Shown one piece after another: positions 26,783 to 35,993 of a stretch of DNA of 64,000 bases; within the stretch, counting starts at the first letter, position 1; every line of letters begins with the position of its first letter. The translations under genes and the position numbers were made by a program. The DNA comes from Anaerolineales bacterium. Lineage in GTDB: Bacteria > Chloroflexota > Anaerolineae > Anaerolineales > Villigracilaceae. The stretch spans positions 33,931-97,930 of the forward strand of contig JADGEO010000007.1 in NCBI GenBank assembly GCA_016744335.1, given 5' to 3'. A model generated the notes under the pieces. The model worked only from the letters and a program-made list of their open reading frames with translations, had not been told where the DNA came from and searched no databases.

Positions 26783-27532
26783 TTAGTCACTGAGCAGTTT
26801 CAGCAACTCTGAAGGGGACGATGTAATAGCCGTTGCCCCAACATTGCGTGCCTTTGCCTTCATCTTCTCATCTACTTCATCGGTATACATATAAATTGGC
26901 ACATCATCATCCAATTCTCGAATAGAGCCGGCTAGTTCAAAACCTGCTTGGCAATTAGCTAAGGTTTTTCCTTCGTGACGGCAAGAATCAGAAATCACAC
27001 AATCAAAAGCTCCGTGTTTAAAACGCGCTACAGCTTCTTTTGTGCCGGCCGCGGTTGAGACTGAAATACCTTGATAATGTAGGGAATCAATGAGGAACGC
27101 GTTATTTTTAGGATTATCGTCCACCCACAAAATATCGTTAATATTATCATCAATATCTAGCGTAACGCTCTCGGCGTTGGGCTTGCGTGCCACTCTCTGG
27201 GCATCTTCTGAGCGTCTAACATCTACCCGTCTATCCTCAAACCCCAACGTTTCTGCTGAGACTTCAGCCTTTGTGATGGGATTCCCTTTTCTTTCCATCT
27301 GGCGTTGTAATTCATTCACGCGAGTTTGCAAATCTTTAATCATATCCCCTTGCTGTTTGCTGAACTCATCCATATTGAGTTCCATTTCACCAATTTTAAC
27401 GGTGAACTTGCGTGTTTCGCTTGATTTGATGAGTGCTTGGATGTTTTGTCTGAAACTGAGAAGAATAATGATAACGATAATAGGCCATAATATAGTGGCA
27501 ATGCTTTCAATGATGGGGGCGTATCCTTCCAT
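26783..27532 (-). CDS. Membrane-anchored coiled-coil protein with C-terminal receiver-like domain
   Basis: N-terminal TM (IATILWPIIVIIILLSF), coiled coil, then ILWVDDNPKNN...FDCVISDSCRHEGK...IYMYTDEVDEKMKAKARNVGATAITSSPSE. Confidence 0.75.
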   Translation of the reverse strand: MEGYAPIIESIATILWPIIVIIILLSFRQNIQALIKSSETRKFTVKIGEMELNMDEFSKQQGDMIKDLQTRVNELQRQMERKGNPITKAEVSAETLGFEDRRVDVRRSEDAQRVARKPNAESVTLDIDDNINDILWVDDNPKNNAFLIDSLHYQGISVSTAAGTKEAVARFKHGAFDCVISDSCRHEGKTLANCQAGFELAGSIRELDDDVPIYMYTDEVDEKMKAKARNVGATAITSSPSELLKLLSD

Positions 27533-27782
27533 ATTTTTCTCTCCTATGAGTGAAGGGCAAAATGTGATTTGTGAGGGATTTCAATAATTGGTCGTGGTCT
27601 TGAACTAAGTGGGAATTTAGAGGCTGGAATCTCCCGATTTTAGGTTTTCAGCAAGAAACTAAAACCTAGAGACTTTGGTCTCCGCTTCTATGAAAAACTA
27701 CTACCTAATAATAAATTTTTGGGTAGTGGCTAATTTTGCTCCCCCCTCAAAAAAATATATTTCACTCCTTCACGTTTTCTGT

Positions 27783-28307
27783 TTATAACAAATCTTTTAG
27801 TCCAGAAAAAGGGGAGTGTTCTTCATCGTCTGTATCTTCTTGAAGGGGGAGTTCCTTGTGACCGCAATCGTGATGGTTTAAATCTGTGCCACAAACCTGG
27901 CAAAGACCTTGGCAATCTTCTTTGCAAATTGGGTTGATGGGAATATCTAAAAGTGCTTCATCTTTAATAATAGCCTTGACGTCAATTTGTGCGTCATCTG
28001 GCAAGATAAAGTCTTCTTTTGTGGCATCTTGATCATTGAAAAAATACAATTCATTGAAATCCCATTCTAGGGCATGATCATATTTTTCGAGGCAACGGGC
28101 ACACTCAAGCTGAAGGTCTCCGCTAAAATTTCCTTGTAACAAAACGCCTTGCTGACTGCGTGTTACGACAATAGTCCCATCTAAATCGTTTACAGAAAAA
28201 TCATCTGTAAATTGAATTTGAGGATGCTCAAAGATAAATTCTTTACTATACCCTGGCGATTGGTGTACAAAAGCCCCTAATTTTAAGATAAATGGATGTT
28301 TAGACAT
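27783..28307 (-). CDS. YceD/DUF177 family protein
   Basis: GDLQLECARCLEKYDHAL ... INPICKEDCQGLCQVCGTDLNHHDCGH. Confidence 0.88.
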   Translation of the reverse strand: MSKHPFILKLGAFVHQSPGYSKEFIFEHPQIQFTDDFSVNDLDGTIVVTRSQQGVLLQGNFSGDLQLECARCLEKYDHALEWDFNELYFFNDQDATKEDFILPDDAQIDVKAIIKDEALLDIPINPICKEDCQGLCQVCGTDLNHHDCGHKELPLQEDTDDEEHSPFSGLKDLL

Positions 28308-29253
28308 TTCGATTCGTCACATACTCCGTTAAACTTTCAAGTGCAAAACGCTCTTCGCTGGGGGCTTGCCCTTTTAGCGATTCTAAAGCGCGGTTTGCAT
28401 ATTTTTTTGCTTCATCAAGCGCAAATTGGATTGCGTCGCTCTGGCGAATATCTTCAACCAAGAGCGCAATCTCTGCTGAATTATGGTAATTTCCCTGCAA
28501 TAAAGATTTTACGCGTTCATTTTTAGGATTTGCTTCAATATAATATAAAGCGGGTAAAGTGATTAATCCCTGTAGTAAATCACTCCCAACAGGTTTGCCA
28601 ACTGCGGCTTGGTTGCCAGTGAAATCGAGAATATCATCTACGATTTGAAAGGCAGTACCCAGTTCACGCCCAAACTTGCGCGCTTCTTCTACAGTTTCTG
28701 GATCAGCGGGACTGATAATTGCCGCGCCGTGTGTAGAAAGCTCAAAAAGTGACCCTGTTTTGGCATAAATGCGTTGGTAATAATTTTCTCTGTTTGCTAA
28801 GCCGCGTGCGTCAAACATTTGGGTTAGTTCACCGTTGACCATAATTGCCAAAGTTTCGGCAAATTCTTCCATCACGGTTAGTGAACCTGTTTGTGCGGCG
28901 AGTTTGGCGGCGCGGGCGAAAATGAAATCGCCAGTCAGCACCGTTGCGGCAGGAGTCCAGTTGGCGTTAATCGTATCGTTTCCACGCCTCATTAACGAGC
29001 CGTCAATTAGGTCATCGTGAACCAGTGTAGCAGTGTGCAACATTTCGATTGCGGCCGCGAGTGTTATTAATCTTTCTGTATCTGCGCTGAGCATATTGCC
29101 CATTAATAATACCAATCTGGGGCGCACACGTTTTCCGCCTGATGCTAGTAAAGTATCTAAGGCAACGCGTAAATCAGGATGTCGTTCATCCGCTTGGATG
29201 CGCATCCGTTCTTCTACTTTTTCAATTTCTTTTATTAAATTCGTCTTGCTCAA
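28300..29253 (-). CDS. Polyprenyl (trans-isoprenyl) diphosphate synthase
   Basis: GGKRVRPRLVLL, LVHDDLIDGSLMRRG, FQIVDDILDFTG. ATG at 29337 would overlap tatD by ~80 nt; TTG at 29253 with GGTGAT upstream is a likelier start. Confidence 0.93.
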   Translation of the reverse strand: MSKTNLIKEIEKVEERMRIQADERHPDLRVALDTLLASGGKRVRPRLVLLMGNMLSADTERLITLAAAIEMLHTATLVHDDLIDGSLMRRGNDTINANWTPAATVLTGDFIFARAAKLAAQTGSLTVMEEFAETLAIMVNGELTQMFDARGLANRENYYQRIYAKTGSLFELSTHGAAIISPADPETVEEARKFGRELGTAFQIVDDILDFTGNQAAVGKPVGSDLLQGLITLPALYYIEANPKNERVKSLLQGNYHNSAEIALLVEDIRQSDAIQFALDEAKKYANRALESLKGQAPSEERFALESLTEYVTNRNV

Positions 29254-29257
29254 AATA

Positions 29258-30145
29258 TCACCAATTAAATAAGCGAGCGGCGTTTGCGGTGGTAATCGCC
29301 GCAATTTCTCGCGTCTCTTTGCCGTGTATTTCGGCAATTTTTTCGGCTATAAAACGAACATTTGCGGGTTCGTTTCTTTTCCCGCGTTTGGGGTGCGGGG
29401 TTAAAAAGGGGCTATCTGTTTCTATTAGTATTTTTTCTAGCGGGATGGATGCAATCATCTCGCGCCGCTGGGACATCTTTTTGAATGTAATCGGACCTGT
29501 CACGCCAATCATAAAACCTAATTTGATGGCTTCTTCCGCAATCTCGCGGGTGCCAGAAAAAGAGTGTAGCACACCCGGGTATTTTACCAAGAGATTCGAA
29601 CTCGACCTGAGGCTTGCGTGCCATTTCTTCAACGTTTTTAACAAGTCAAGAGCGCAGTCGCCTTCGGTAGCATCGCCTTTTTCTCGTAAATGTAAGACCA
29701 CTGGCAATTTAAGTTCTTCGGCTAGAGAAAGTTGTTCTTCTAAAACGCTTTTTTGGACATCGTGAGGGGCGCGATCCCAATAATAATCTAACCCGATTTC
29801 TCCGATGGCTATGATTTTTCTTCGTAGTAAGGGCTTTAGCCCTTTCGTGTTGCGAGAAGGACGACTAAAGCCGTCACTACGAGGGGAGAGGGCTATTTCA
29901 CGTAGCGCATCTTTTGTCTCATCTGTCCATTCTAAGGCATCGGTGGGATGAATGCCGATGGCGGCAAAAAGATTGGGGTGAGATTCTGCTAATTTGACGG
30001 CACTCAAGCTGGTTTGTACGGTCGTTCCGGGGATGAGAACGCGCGTCACGTTGAAGTCTGCACAGCGTGCAATGACGGCGTCCCGGTCTTCGTCAAATCT
30101 ATCCCAATAAAGATGGGCGTGGGTGTCGGTGAGGTTCAAAGTCAT
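29258..30145 (-). CDS. TatD family hydrolase/DNase
   Basis: LTDTHAHLYW, IAIGEIGLDYYWDRAP, LHSFSGT, ILIETDSPFLTPHPKRGKRNEP. Confidence 0.94.
   Translation of the reverse strand: MTLNLTDTHAHLYWDRFDEDRDAVIARCADFNVTRVLIPGTTVQTSLSAVKLAESHPNLFAAIGIHPTDALEWTDETKDALREIALSPRSDGFSRPSRNTKGLKPLLRRKIIAIGEIGLDYYWDRAPHDVQKSVLEEQLSLAEELKLPVVLHLREKGDATEGDCALDLLKTLKKWHASLRSSSNLLVKYPGVLHSFSGTREIAEEAIKLGFMIGVTGPITFKKMSQRREMIASIPLEKILIETDSPFLTPHPKRGKRNEPANVRFIAEKIAEIHGKETREIAAITTANAARLFNW
29823..29881. repeat. Palindromic repeat inserted in frame within tatD
   Basis: CGTAGTAAGGGCTTTAG ... CTAAAGCCGTCACTACG (17-bp arms, three mismatches) encoding the extra peptide PRSDGFSRPSRNTKGLKPLLRR. Confidence 0.7.
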
Positions 30146-30151
30146 TCATTT

Positions 30152-30184
30152 AGACCTGACAGGTTTTCAAAACCCGTCAGGTCT
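30152..30184 (-). terminator. Hairpin downstream of pgm (terminator or dispersed palindrome)
   Basis: AGACCTGACAGGTTTTcAAAACCCGTCAGGTCT. Confidence 0.5.
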
Positions 30185-30190
30185 TATCAT

Positions 30191-31612
30191 TTAGATACCA
30201 GCAATTTTAAGGCCATCTTGCAAAATAGCATCCACTTTATCTTCGTGCATCGTTTCGCAATAAACGCGGATAATAGGCTCGGTGCCGCTAAAGCGGATGA
30301 GCATCCAGCCGCCGTCTTCGAGGTGGAATTGGAAGCCGTCAACGGTGACGAGCTTAGTGATTTTTAGCCCGCCTAAAGTTTCGGGGTTTGCGGCTAAGAT
30401 AGTGTCGATTTTATCTTGCTTATCGCCTTTGAATGGGGTGTCGATGCGGTTATAGAAATGCTCGCCGCCAACTTTTTCGAAGAGGTCTGCGAGAAGTTCG
30501 GTGGGTTTTTTCCCCGTGCGGACGAGGAGATCGAGCATATAGAGACCGGCGAGAATACCATCACGCTCGGGGACGTTGCCACGGAAGGCGTATCCACCCG
30601 ATTCTTCGCCGCCGATGATGGCGTTTGTTTCTATGAATTTGGGAGCAACATATTTGAAGCCTACGCCAGTTTCAACAACGGGGACATCATAAACTTTTGC
30701 CAATTTGTTGAGCATGGTGGTTGTAGAAAGGGTTTTTACAATTGTGCCACGATCGCCGCGAACTTCGAGCATATAGTATGCCAGCAAGCCATAGGCGCGG
30801 AGTTGGTCAATAAACTCACCATTTTCATCGCCAAAACCGACGCGGTCTGCATCGCCATCGTTGACGAGAAAAATATCGGCGTTATGGTCTTTCGCGGCTT
30901 GCAAGCCAACATCTACATTGGGCGGAATTGGCTCTGGGCGTTTCATTTCAGGGAAAATAGGATTGCGTTCGTTGTGAATTTCGATAATTTTGGTAGCGCC
31001 ACCATTCAGCAAACCAGAGAACCAGCCTGCGCCATTGCCCCACATGGCATCTACAACTACGGTCAAGCCCGCGTCTTTGATGGGCTGTAAATCGATCAGT
31101 TTTTTGATATGAGTGATATAGTCGATGGTTGAGTCAAAATAAACGATTGTACCGTCTTCTTGGGCTTCATTCATTTTTTTGATTTTGACATCGGCAATAT
31201 CATCAGGGATGAGGGCTTCGATTTTCAGCAAGCCTTCGGGGTCAATTGCGCCGCCCATATTATCACGAACTTTGAAGCCGTTATCAGTAGAGGGATTATG
31301 CGATGCGGTCACATTTACTGCACCGACTGCTTTTTGTGCAACAACAGCGTGTGAGATTACAGGTGTTGGGGAGGCATCATCTGTGAGATAAACTTTCAAT
31401 CCGTTTCCGGCTAAAACTTCGGCAACGGCTACAGCAAAATCTTCGCCCCTGTAGCGTTTGTCATGACCAACAACAACCGATTTGCCCGCATTGCCTTTTT
31501 CTATAAGATAAGATGCAAACCCTTGTGAGCACCGGCGTACATTTTCAAAAGTATAATCTTCTGCGACAGCCGCTCTCCAGCCATCTGTGCCAAATTTGAT
31601 TTGATTGACCAT
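30191..31612 (-). CDS. Phosphoglucomutase/phosphomannomutase family (alpha-D-phosphohexomutase)
   Basis: [68 protein letters not shown]. Confidence 0.95.
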   Translation of the reverse strand: MVNQIKFGTDGWRAAVAEDYTFENVRRCSQGFASYLIEKGNAGKSVVVGHDKRYRGEDFAVAVAEVLAGNGLKVYLTDDASPTPVISHAVVAQKAVGAVNVTASHNPSTDNGFKVRDNMGGAIDPEGLLKIEALIPDDIADVKIKKMNEAQEDGTIVYFDSTIDYITHIKKLIDLQPIKDAGLTVVVDAMWGNGAGWFSGLLNGGATKIIEIHNERNPIFPEMKRPEPIPPNVDVGLQAAKDHNADIFLVNDGDADRVGFGDENGEFIDQLRAYGLLAYYMLEVRGDRGTIVKTLSTTTMLNKLAKVYDVPVVETGVGFKYVAPKFIETNAIIGGEESGGYAFRGNVPERDGILAGLYMLDLLVRTGKKPTELLADLFEKVGGEHFYNRIDTPFKGDKQDKIDTILAANPETLGGLKITKLVTVDGFQFHLEDGGWMLIRFSGTEPIIRVYCETMHEDKVDAILQDGLKIAGI

Positions 31613-31801
31613 TTTTACTCCTGTTCTTTACGCGAATTCACGCAAATGAATGAATGTCGCGAGTATAAACAAAAAATCGCGTTATTTTCCAATTAGTGGA
31701 GATTCGTGTTAAGATTTTTTCTGATTAAAAGTATTATAACAGGTGGAGGGAGATGCGGGTATAATTAAAGTATATAATTGTAATAAAAAAGGAAATAAAT
31801 A

Positions 31802-33448
31802 ATGAAATATATCTCAGTAGAAGAAATGCGAAATATAGATGTCCAAACCGATGCCGTTGGCGGTGTTTCCTTCGCAGAATTAATGGAGAATGCAGGGCGT
31901 GGCATTGCCGATATTATTCTTAATTTGCCTGAAAGTGTGGGGAGTGGGCATGATATTTTTGCTTTGGTCGGTCCTGGAAATAATGGCGGGGATGCGCTTG
32001 TAACCCTCGACTTGCTCGCCGCCGAAGGGTGGGATGTATCTGCTTATCTTTTCAAACGCAAGGACAGCGATCCATTGGTAGCGCGTGTTGAAGATGCCGG
32101 CGGAGAAATCTTGTTTGCTGAAGAAGATGAAGATTTTGAGCGGTTAAAAGCCTTTACTACGACAAGCTCATTTATTCTCGATGGCTTACTCGGTACAGGT
32201 ATAAAATTGCCATTGCGAGATAGTACGGCAGATATGCCTGCCGTAGCTGATTTACTCGCTTCTGTAAATGAATCACTCAGGTTGGTCGAGTGGGAGCCTT
32301 ATATCATCGCCATTGATTGTCCCTCTGGTGTAGATAGCAATACAGGTGAGGTTGCACCAGAAACCATTCCCGCCGATATTACAGCAACAATGGCGGCAAT
32401 TAAGTTTGGTCTGCTTAAATTGCCCGCTTTTGAGTTTTGTGGTGATATTGTCGTTGTAGATATTGGCGTAACTGATAAAGTCCCCGATTGGGTTTCGGTG
32501 AGAAATTTTGTAGTGACAGAAAACTACGTTTCAGAATTATTGCCAGAACGCCCGCACGATGCGCACAAGGGGACTTTTGGCACAGCCCTCATCGCGGCGG
32601 GATCGGTGAATTACACAGGTGCGGCACTTTTAGCAGGAAAATCAGCCTACAAAATTGGGGCGGGATTAGTGACTCTCGCGGTGCCGTCCATTTTACACGG
32701 TGCATTGGCGGGAGCGTTCGTGGAACCAACTTGGGTACTGCTACCGCATAAAATGGGCGTTATCTCGGCGGAGGCGGCAACTGTGCTCCTCAATAACCTT
32801 GAGCGTGCCACTGCACTCTTGGTTGGTCCCGGTTTAGGGATGGAAGAAACAACGCGCGAGTTTATAGAAAATCTCTTAAATGCTAGAAATGGTATAAAGA
32901 AAAAAAGTGGGCTTGGTTTTGTGCATGAAGATAAAAAAGAAGAAGAAAAAGCAAAGGCAAAGTTGCCCCCAATGGTCTTTGATGCCGATGGTTTAAAATT
33001 ACTCGCTCAAATTGAAAATTGGCACGAACTCATTCCTGAAACCGCGGTGCTGACTCCGCATCCTGGTGAAATGGCAGAGATAACGGGCTTATCCGTGGAC
33101 GAAATTCAATCTAATCGCTTGGCGATTGCCCGAGAATACGCTGAAAAATGGGGACAGGTTGTGGTGCTAAAAGGTGCATTCACGGTTATTGCTGACCCGA
33201 ATGGAGAGACTTTCACAGTCCCTGTTGCGAATCCTGCTTTAGCGCGCGCTGGCTCAGGCGATGTTTTGGCTGGGCTGATAGTCGGCTTCCGCGCACAAGG
33301 TTTGAGCGCAGTTGACTCTGCGATTGCGGGATGTTGGGTACATGCACAGGCGGGTAGTATGGCAGGTGAGGTGATTGGCGTATCTGCATCGGTTTTGGCA
33401 GGTGATATTTTAGACTTTGTACCAAATGTTTTGATTGATTTGGTCTAA
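31802..33448 (+). CDS. nnr: Bifunctional NAD(P)H-hydrate epimerase/dehydratase
   Basis: N-terminal YjeF_N (GPGNNGGDALVTLDLLAAEGW), C-terminal carbohydrate-kinase-like (LTPHPGEMAEITGL, ARAGSGDVLAGLIVGF). Confidence 0.95.
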   Translation: MKYISVEEMRNIDVQTDAVGGVSFAELMENAGRGIADIILNLPESVGSGHDIFALVGPGNNGGDALVTLDLLAAEGWDVSAYLFKRKDSDPLVARVEDAGGEILFAEEDEDFERLKAFTTTSSFILDGLLGTGIKLPLRDSTADMPAVADLLASVNESLRLVEWEPYIIAIDCPSGVDSNTGEVAPETIPADITATMAAIKFGLLKLPAFEFCGDIVVVDIGVTDKVPDWVSVRNFVVTENYVSELLPERPHDAHKGTFGTALIAAGSVNYTGAALLAGKSAYKIGAGLVTLAVPSILHGALAGAFVEPTWVLLPHKMGVISAEAATVLLNNLERATALLVGPGLGMEETTREFIENLLNARNGIKKKSGLGFVHEDKKEEEKAKAKLPPMVFDADGLKLLAQIENWHELIPETAVLTPHPGEMAEITGLSVDEIQSNRLAIAREYAEKWGQVVVLKGAFTVIADPNGETFTVPVANPALARAGSGDVLAGLIVGFRAQGLSAVDSAIAGCWVHAQAGSMAGEVIGVSASVLAGDILDFVPNVLIDLV

Positions 33449-33500
33449 GTGCTTAGAAAGTTTGAAGATTTGAAGGTTGGTGCGCGCGTAAAAAGGAGCA

Positions 33501-33611
33501 GTGAAAAAGTTTACGCATAAAAAATGTTTATTGATGGCAACCAAGCCAAAAACGCGCACGAAACGGAGATTCTTTCCTGATGTTTGGGTGTTTTTTATGA
33601 AATCTTACTGA
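33501..33611 (+). CDS. Candidate small basic ORF MKKFTHKKCLLMATKPKTRTKRRFFPDVWVFFMKSY (GTG start)
   Basis: AAAAAGGAGCA-GTG; overlaps the convergent crcB 3' end by 7 nt. Confidence 0.25.
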   Translation: MKKFTHKKCLLMATKPKTRTKRRFFPDVWVFFMKSY

Positions 33612-33988
33612 ATGAAATACGCGGTGAGATTTCGTCCTGCCCAAACTGCGCCTAGTCCTAAAATGACATTCGCCCCGATATTTAGATAAAATAAAAGGCT
33701 CTGGCTATCTTGAAAGAGATTGAAATTGTCAGAGCTAAAGGTAGAGAAGGTGGTAAACGCACCCAAAAATCCAAGAAAAACAAAGGCGCTGGCTTCTGGT
33801 GTGAAAACATCACGGGCTTCGGCTAGCTGGGCGAGTGCGCCAATAAAGAGACAGCCCAGTATATTAACTGCAAGTGTGCCGATGGGAAATTGCGTGATTT
33901 TTGTCCAGTTTTGAACGTATGTGCTGAGTAAATAGCGCATTACTGCGCCTAAAAATCCCCCTGTGCCAATTAAAAGAAAAGTGCCCAT
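33605..33988 (-). CDS. crcB: CrcB/Fluc fluoride channel
   Basis: GTGGFLGAVMRYLLS, IGTLAVNILGCLFIGAL, GFLGAFTTFSTFSSDN. Confidence 0.95.
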   Translation of the reverse strand: MGTFLLIGTGGFLGAVMRYLLSTYVQNWTKITQFPIGTLAVNILGCLFIGALAQLAEARDVFTPEASAFVFLGFLGAFTTFSTFSSDNFNLFQDSQSLLFYLNIGANVILGLGAVWAGRNLTAYFIQ

Positions 33989-34108
33989 GTGCTTTGCTCC
34001 ATATTTCTAAAGTAGTTTTTGGAGCTTTAGCCCAGGGGCAATAATTTATGAACTCCAGTATTTATAATGCGCCTATTCTAAAGGTGTTGGAGTTTTGAGG
34101 CAAGGGGA

Positions 34109-34753
34109 TTATTTTTTTATGGGGTAACGTAAAATAGTCCGTTCTTTTTCAGGGTTTTCATGGCGAGGGTCGCTAATATAAATTTCATGATAAGGCTGAT
34201 TCAGCGTATAGTTTTCATCGTTAACAAAGGCATTTATCCTTTCAATTGTCATCGGGATTAGCCCAAAAGAACTAACGTGCATAATTTGCGCCGCCGCGCC
34301 CTCATGAAAAGGCTCAAAGCGGGCTAAAGTTAAGGCAGGAATTTCTCCTTGTTTTTTCTTTAAACTAGCAACGGCATTTTCGAACATATCTATTGTGATA
34401 TGTTCAGGTTGCATCATCATCATTGTCCAAGCCCATTTTATGCGGTTTTTATAATCATTCTCTTTTGTTGGGTGCCAGAGAGCCTCTAAGGGCATTGTAT
34501 TATAGTCAACAGGGTTTTTACGATTTAATTTAGACATAAACTTTAACGTAAAAGATATACCGTTAAGTGTATTCAGTGCGGTCTGAAAAGCCTCTGAGTT
34601 TGAGGGTCTTGTCCCTGTTTCTATTTCTCCATCTAGCATAATGAAATTAAATTCAGGAACTTCTACCAAATCTACATGGCGAGCAGAGGGTGCGTATAAT
34701 TGCGTAATTTCTTCTGACAACTCTAATTTGGGCATGAAGTACTCCTGAGCCAA
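34109..34753 (-). CDS. GyrI-like small-molecule-binding domain protein
   Basis: VDLVEVPEFNFIMLDGEI...PMTIERINAFVNDENYTLNQPYHEIYISDPRHENPEKERTILRYPI. Confidence 0.8.
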   Translation of the reverse strand: MAQEYFMPKLELSEEITQLYAPSARHVDLVEVPEFNFIMLDGEIETGTRPSNSEAFQTALNTLNGISFTLKFMSKLNRKNPVDYNTMPLEALWHPTKENDYKNRIKWAWTMMMMQPEHITIDMFENAVASLKKKQGEIPALTLARFEPFHEGAAAQIMHVSSFGLIPMTIERINAFVNDENYTLNQPYHEIYISDPRHENPEKERTILRYPIKK

Positions 34754-34819
34754 TGAATAATACTTCCCTATTATACCCGATGCTGGCGTAAGATAGATTA
34801 AAAAGAGAGAATTGCTTTT

Positions 34820-35992
34820 TTAGTTTTCTGTAAAATTACCCCGTTGAATGGTGTTTTTGCCAAAGCGTTCATTTAAATTATCTAAAACTTTTTCTAGCTC
34901 TCTCGATTTTTCTGCCCCTTCTTCCCAAAAAGAGAGTTGCCGTAGGGGAGGGCCCAATCCGCTAACGCCTACGCCAATTAACCGCACCGATTTTCCAGAC
35001 GAGTGCAACTTTTCTAAGAGAGATTGCACAGCGTCAAAAATTTCAGCTTCACTATCAGATATAGAAGGGAGTGTTTTTTGCCGCGTTATTGTCTCAAAAT
35101 TGCTCCAGCGAATTTTGAGTTTGACCGTTTTTCCCGCTAATTCTGCTTTTCGTAAGCGTCTTGCCACTTTTCTCGTGAGTGCGTGCAAAGTTTTTTGCAA
35201 CTTGGCATTATCGGAAACATCGTGAAGAAAAGTCGTCTCTTGGCTAATCGATTTGGTTTCTCGTTCGGTCTCAATTGGGCGTATATCAATGCCCCGAGCA
35301 TGGCGTGATAAATCCAGACCATGTTTACCAAATTGCCGCGTCATCTTTTTTTCAGATTGTTTTGCGATTTCTCCGATGGTGTAAATGCCTCGTTCGGCTA
35401 ATTTTTCAGCAGTTTTTGGTCCCACACCCCAGAGCATTTCTACGGGGAGTGGGAATAAAAACTCCGCTTCTTCTCCCGCAGGAACAACGGTGATAGCAAA
35501 AGGTGATTTGCCGTATTTTGCGGATTTTTTGCCGACATCGTTCGCTATTTTTGCGATTAATTTATTTGTTGCAACGCCAACGGATGCTGAAAGCCCCGTT
35601 TCGTCCTTGATTTGGGCTTGGAGCCTGCCCCCAATCTTTTCAGCGGCATTGGGCAGATCGCTCACATCTAAAAACGCTTCATCTACAGAGATTTGTTCAA
35701 CAAGCGGCGTGATATTGTGTAAATATGCCATTACCTTTTTGGAGGCTTCTCCATATAAATGATGCTTTGCGGGGATAATGCGCATCTCTGGGCAAAGAGC
35801 TAAGGCGTGCCCCATCGGCATCGCAGAGCGAACTCCGTGCGCTCGTGCCGCATAAGAGCAGGATGCAACGACACCACGCTGGTTCGGCTTGCCGCCAACG
35901 GCAAAGGCTTTGCCGCGCAGAGATGGATCGTGTAGTTCTTCTACTGCGCAGAAAAAAGCGTCTAGGTCGAGGTGAATGATTTTTCTTGGCAT
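34820..35992 (-). CDS. dinB: DNA polymerase IV (Y-family)
   Basis: IIHLDLDAFFCAVEELHDPSLRGKAFAVGG, CSYAARAHGVRSAMPM, ISVDEAFLDVSDL. Confidence 0.97.
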   Translation of the reverse strand: MPRKIIHLDLDAFFCAVEELHDPSLRGKAFAVGGKPNQRGVVASCSYAARAHGVRSAMPMGHALALCPEMRIIPAKHHLYGEASKKVMAYLHNITPLVEQISVDEAFLDVSDLPNAAEKIGGRLQAQIKDETGLSASVGVATNKLIAKIANDVGKKSAKYGKSPFAITVVPAGEEAEFLFPLPVEMLWGVGPKTAEKLAERGIYTIGEIAKQSEKKMTRQFGKHGLDLSRHARGIDIRPIETERETKSISQETTFLHDVSDNAKLQKTLHALTRKVARRLRKAELAGKTVKLKIRWSNFETITRQKTLPSISDSEAEIFDAVQSLLEKLHSSGKSVRLIGVGVSGLGPPLRQLSFWEEGAEKSRELEKVLDNLNERFGKNTIQRGNFTEN

Positions 35993-35993
35993 T

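Noticed and set aside
29570-29625. tRNA T-arm-like GTCGAGTTCGAATCTC inside tatD
   Set aside because: Encodes residues that fit the normal TatD alignment before PGVLHSFSG; no rest of a tRNA.
29142-29765. 207-aa plus-strand ORF over tatD and polyprenyl synthase
   Set aside because: Antisense to two conserved genes.
30416-31090. 224-aa plus-strand ORF over pgm
   Set aside because: Antisense shadow of a conserved phosphohexomutase.
33989-34090. Possible fluoride riboswitch upstream of crcB
   Set aside because: The leader forms a hairpin (GGAG...GCCC/GGGC...CTCC), but I could not find the conserved fluoride-riboswitch core words; a covariance-model search would be needed.
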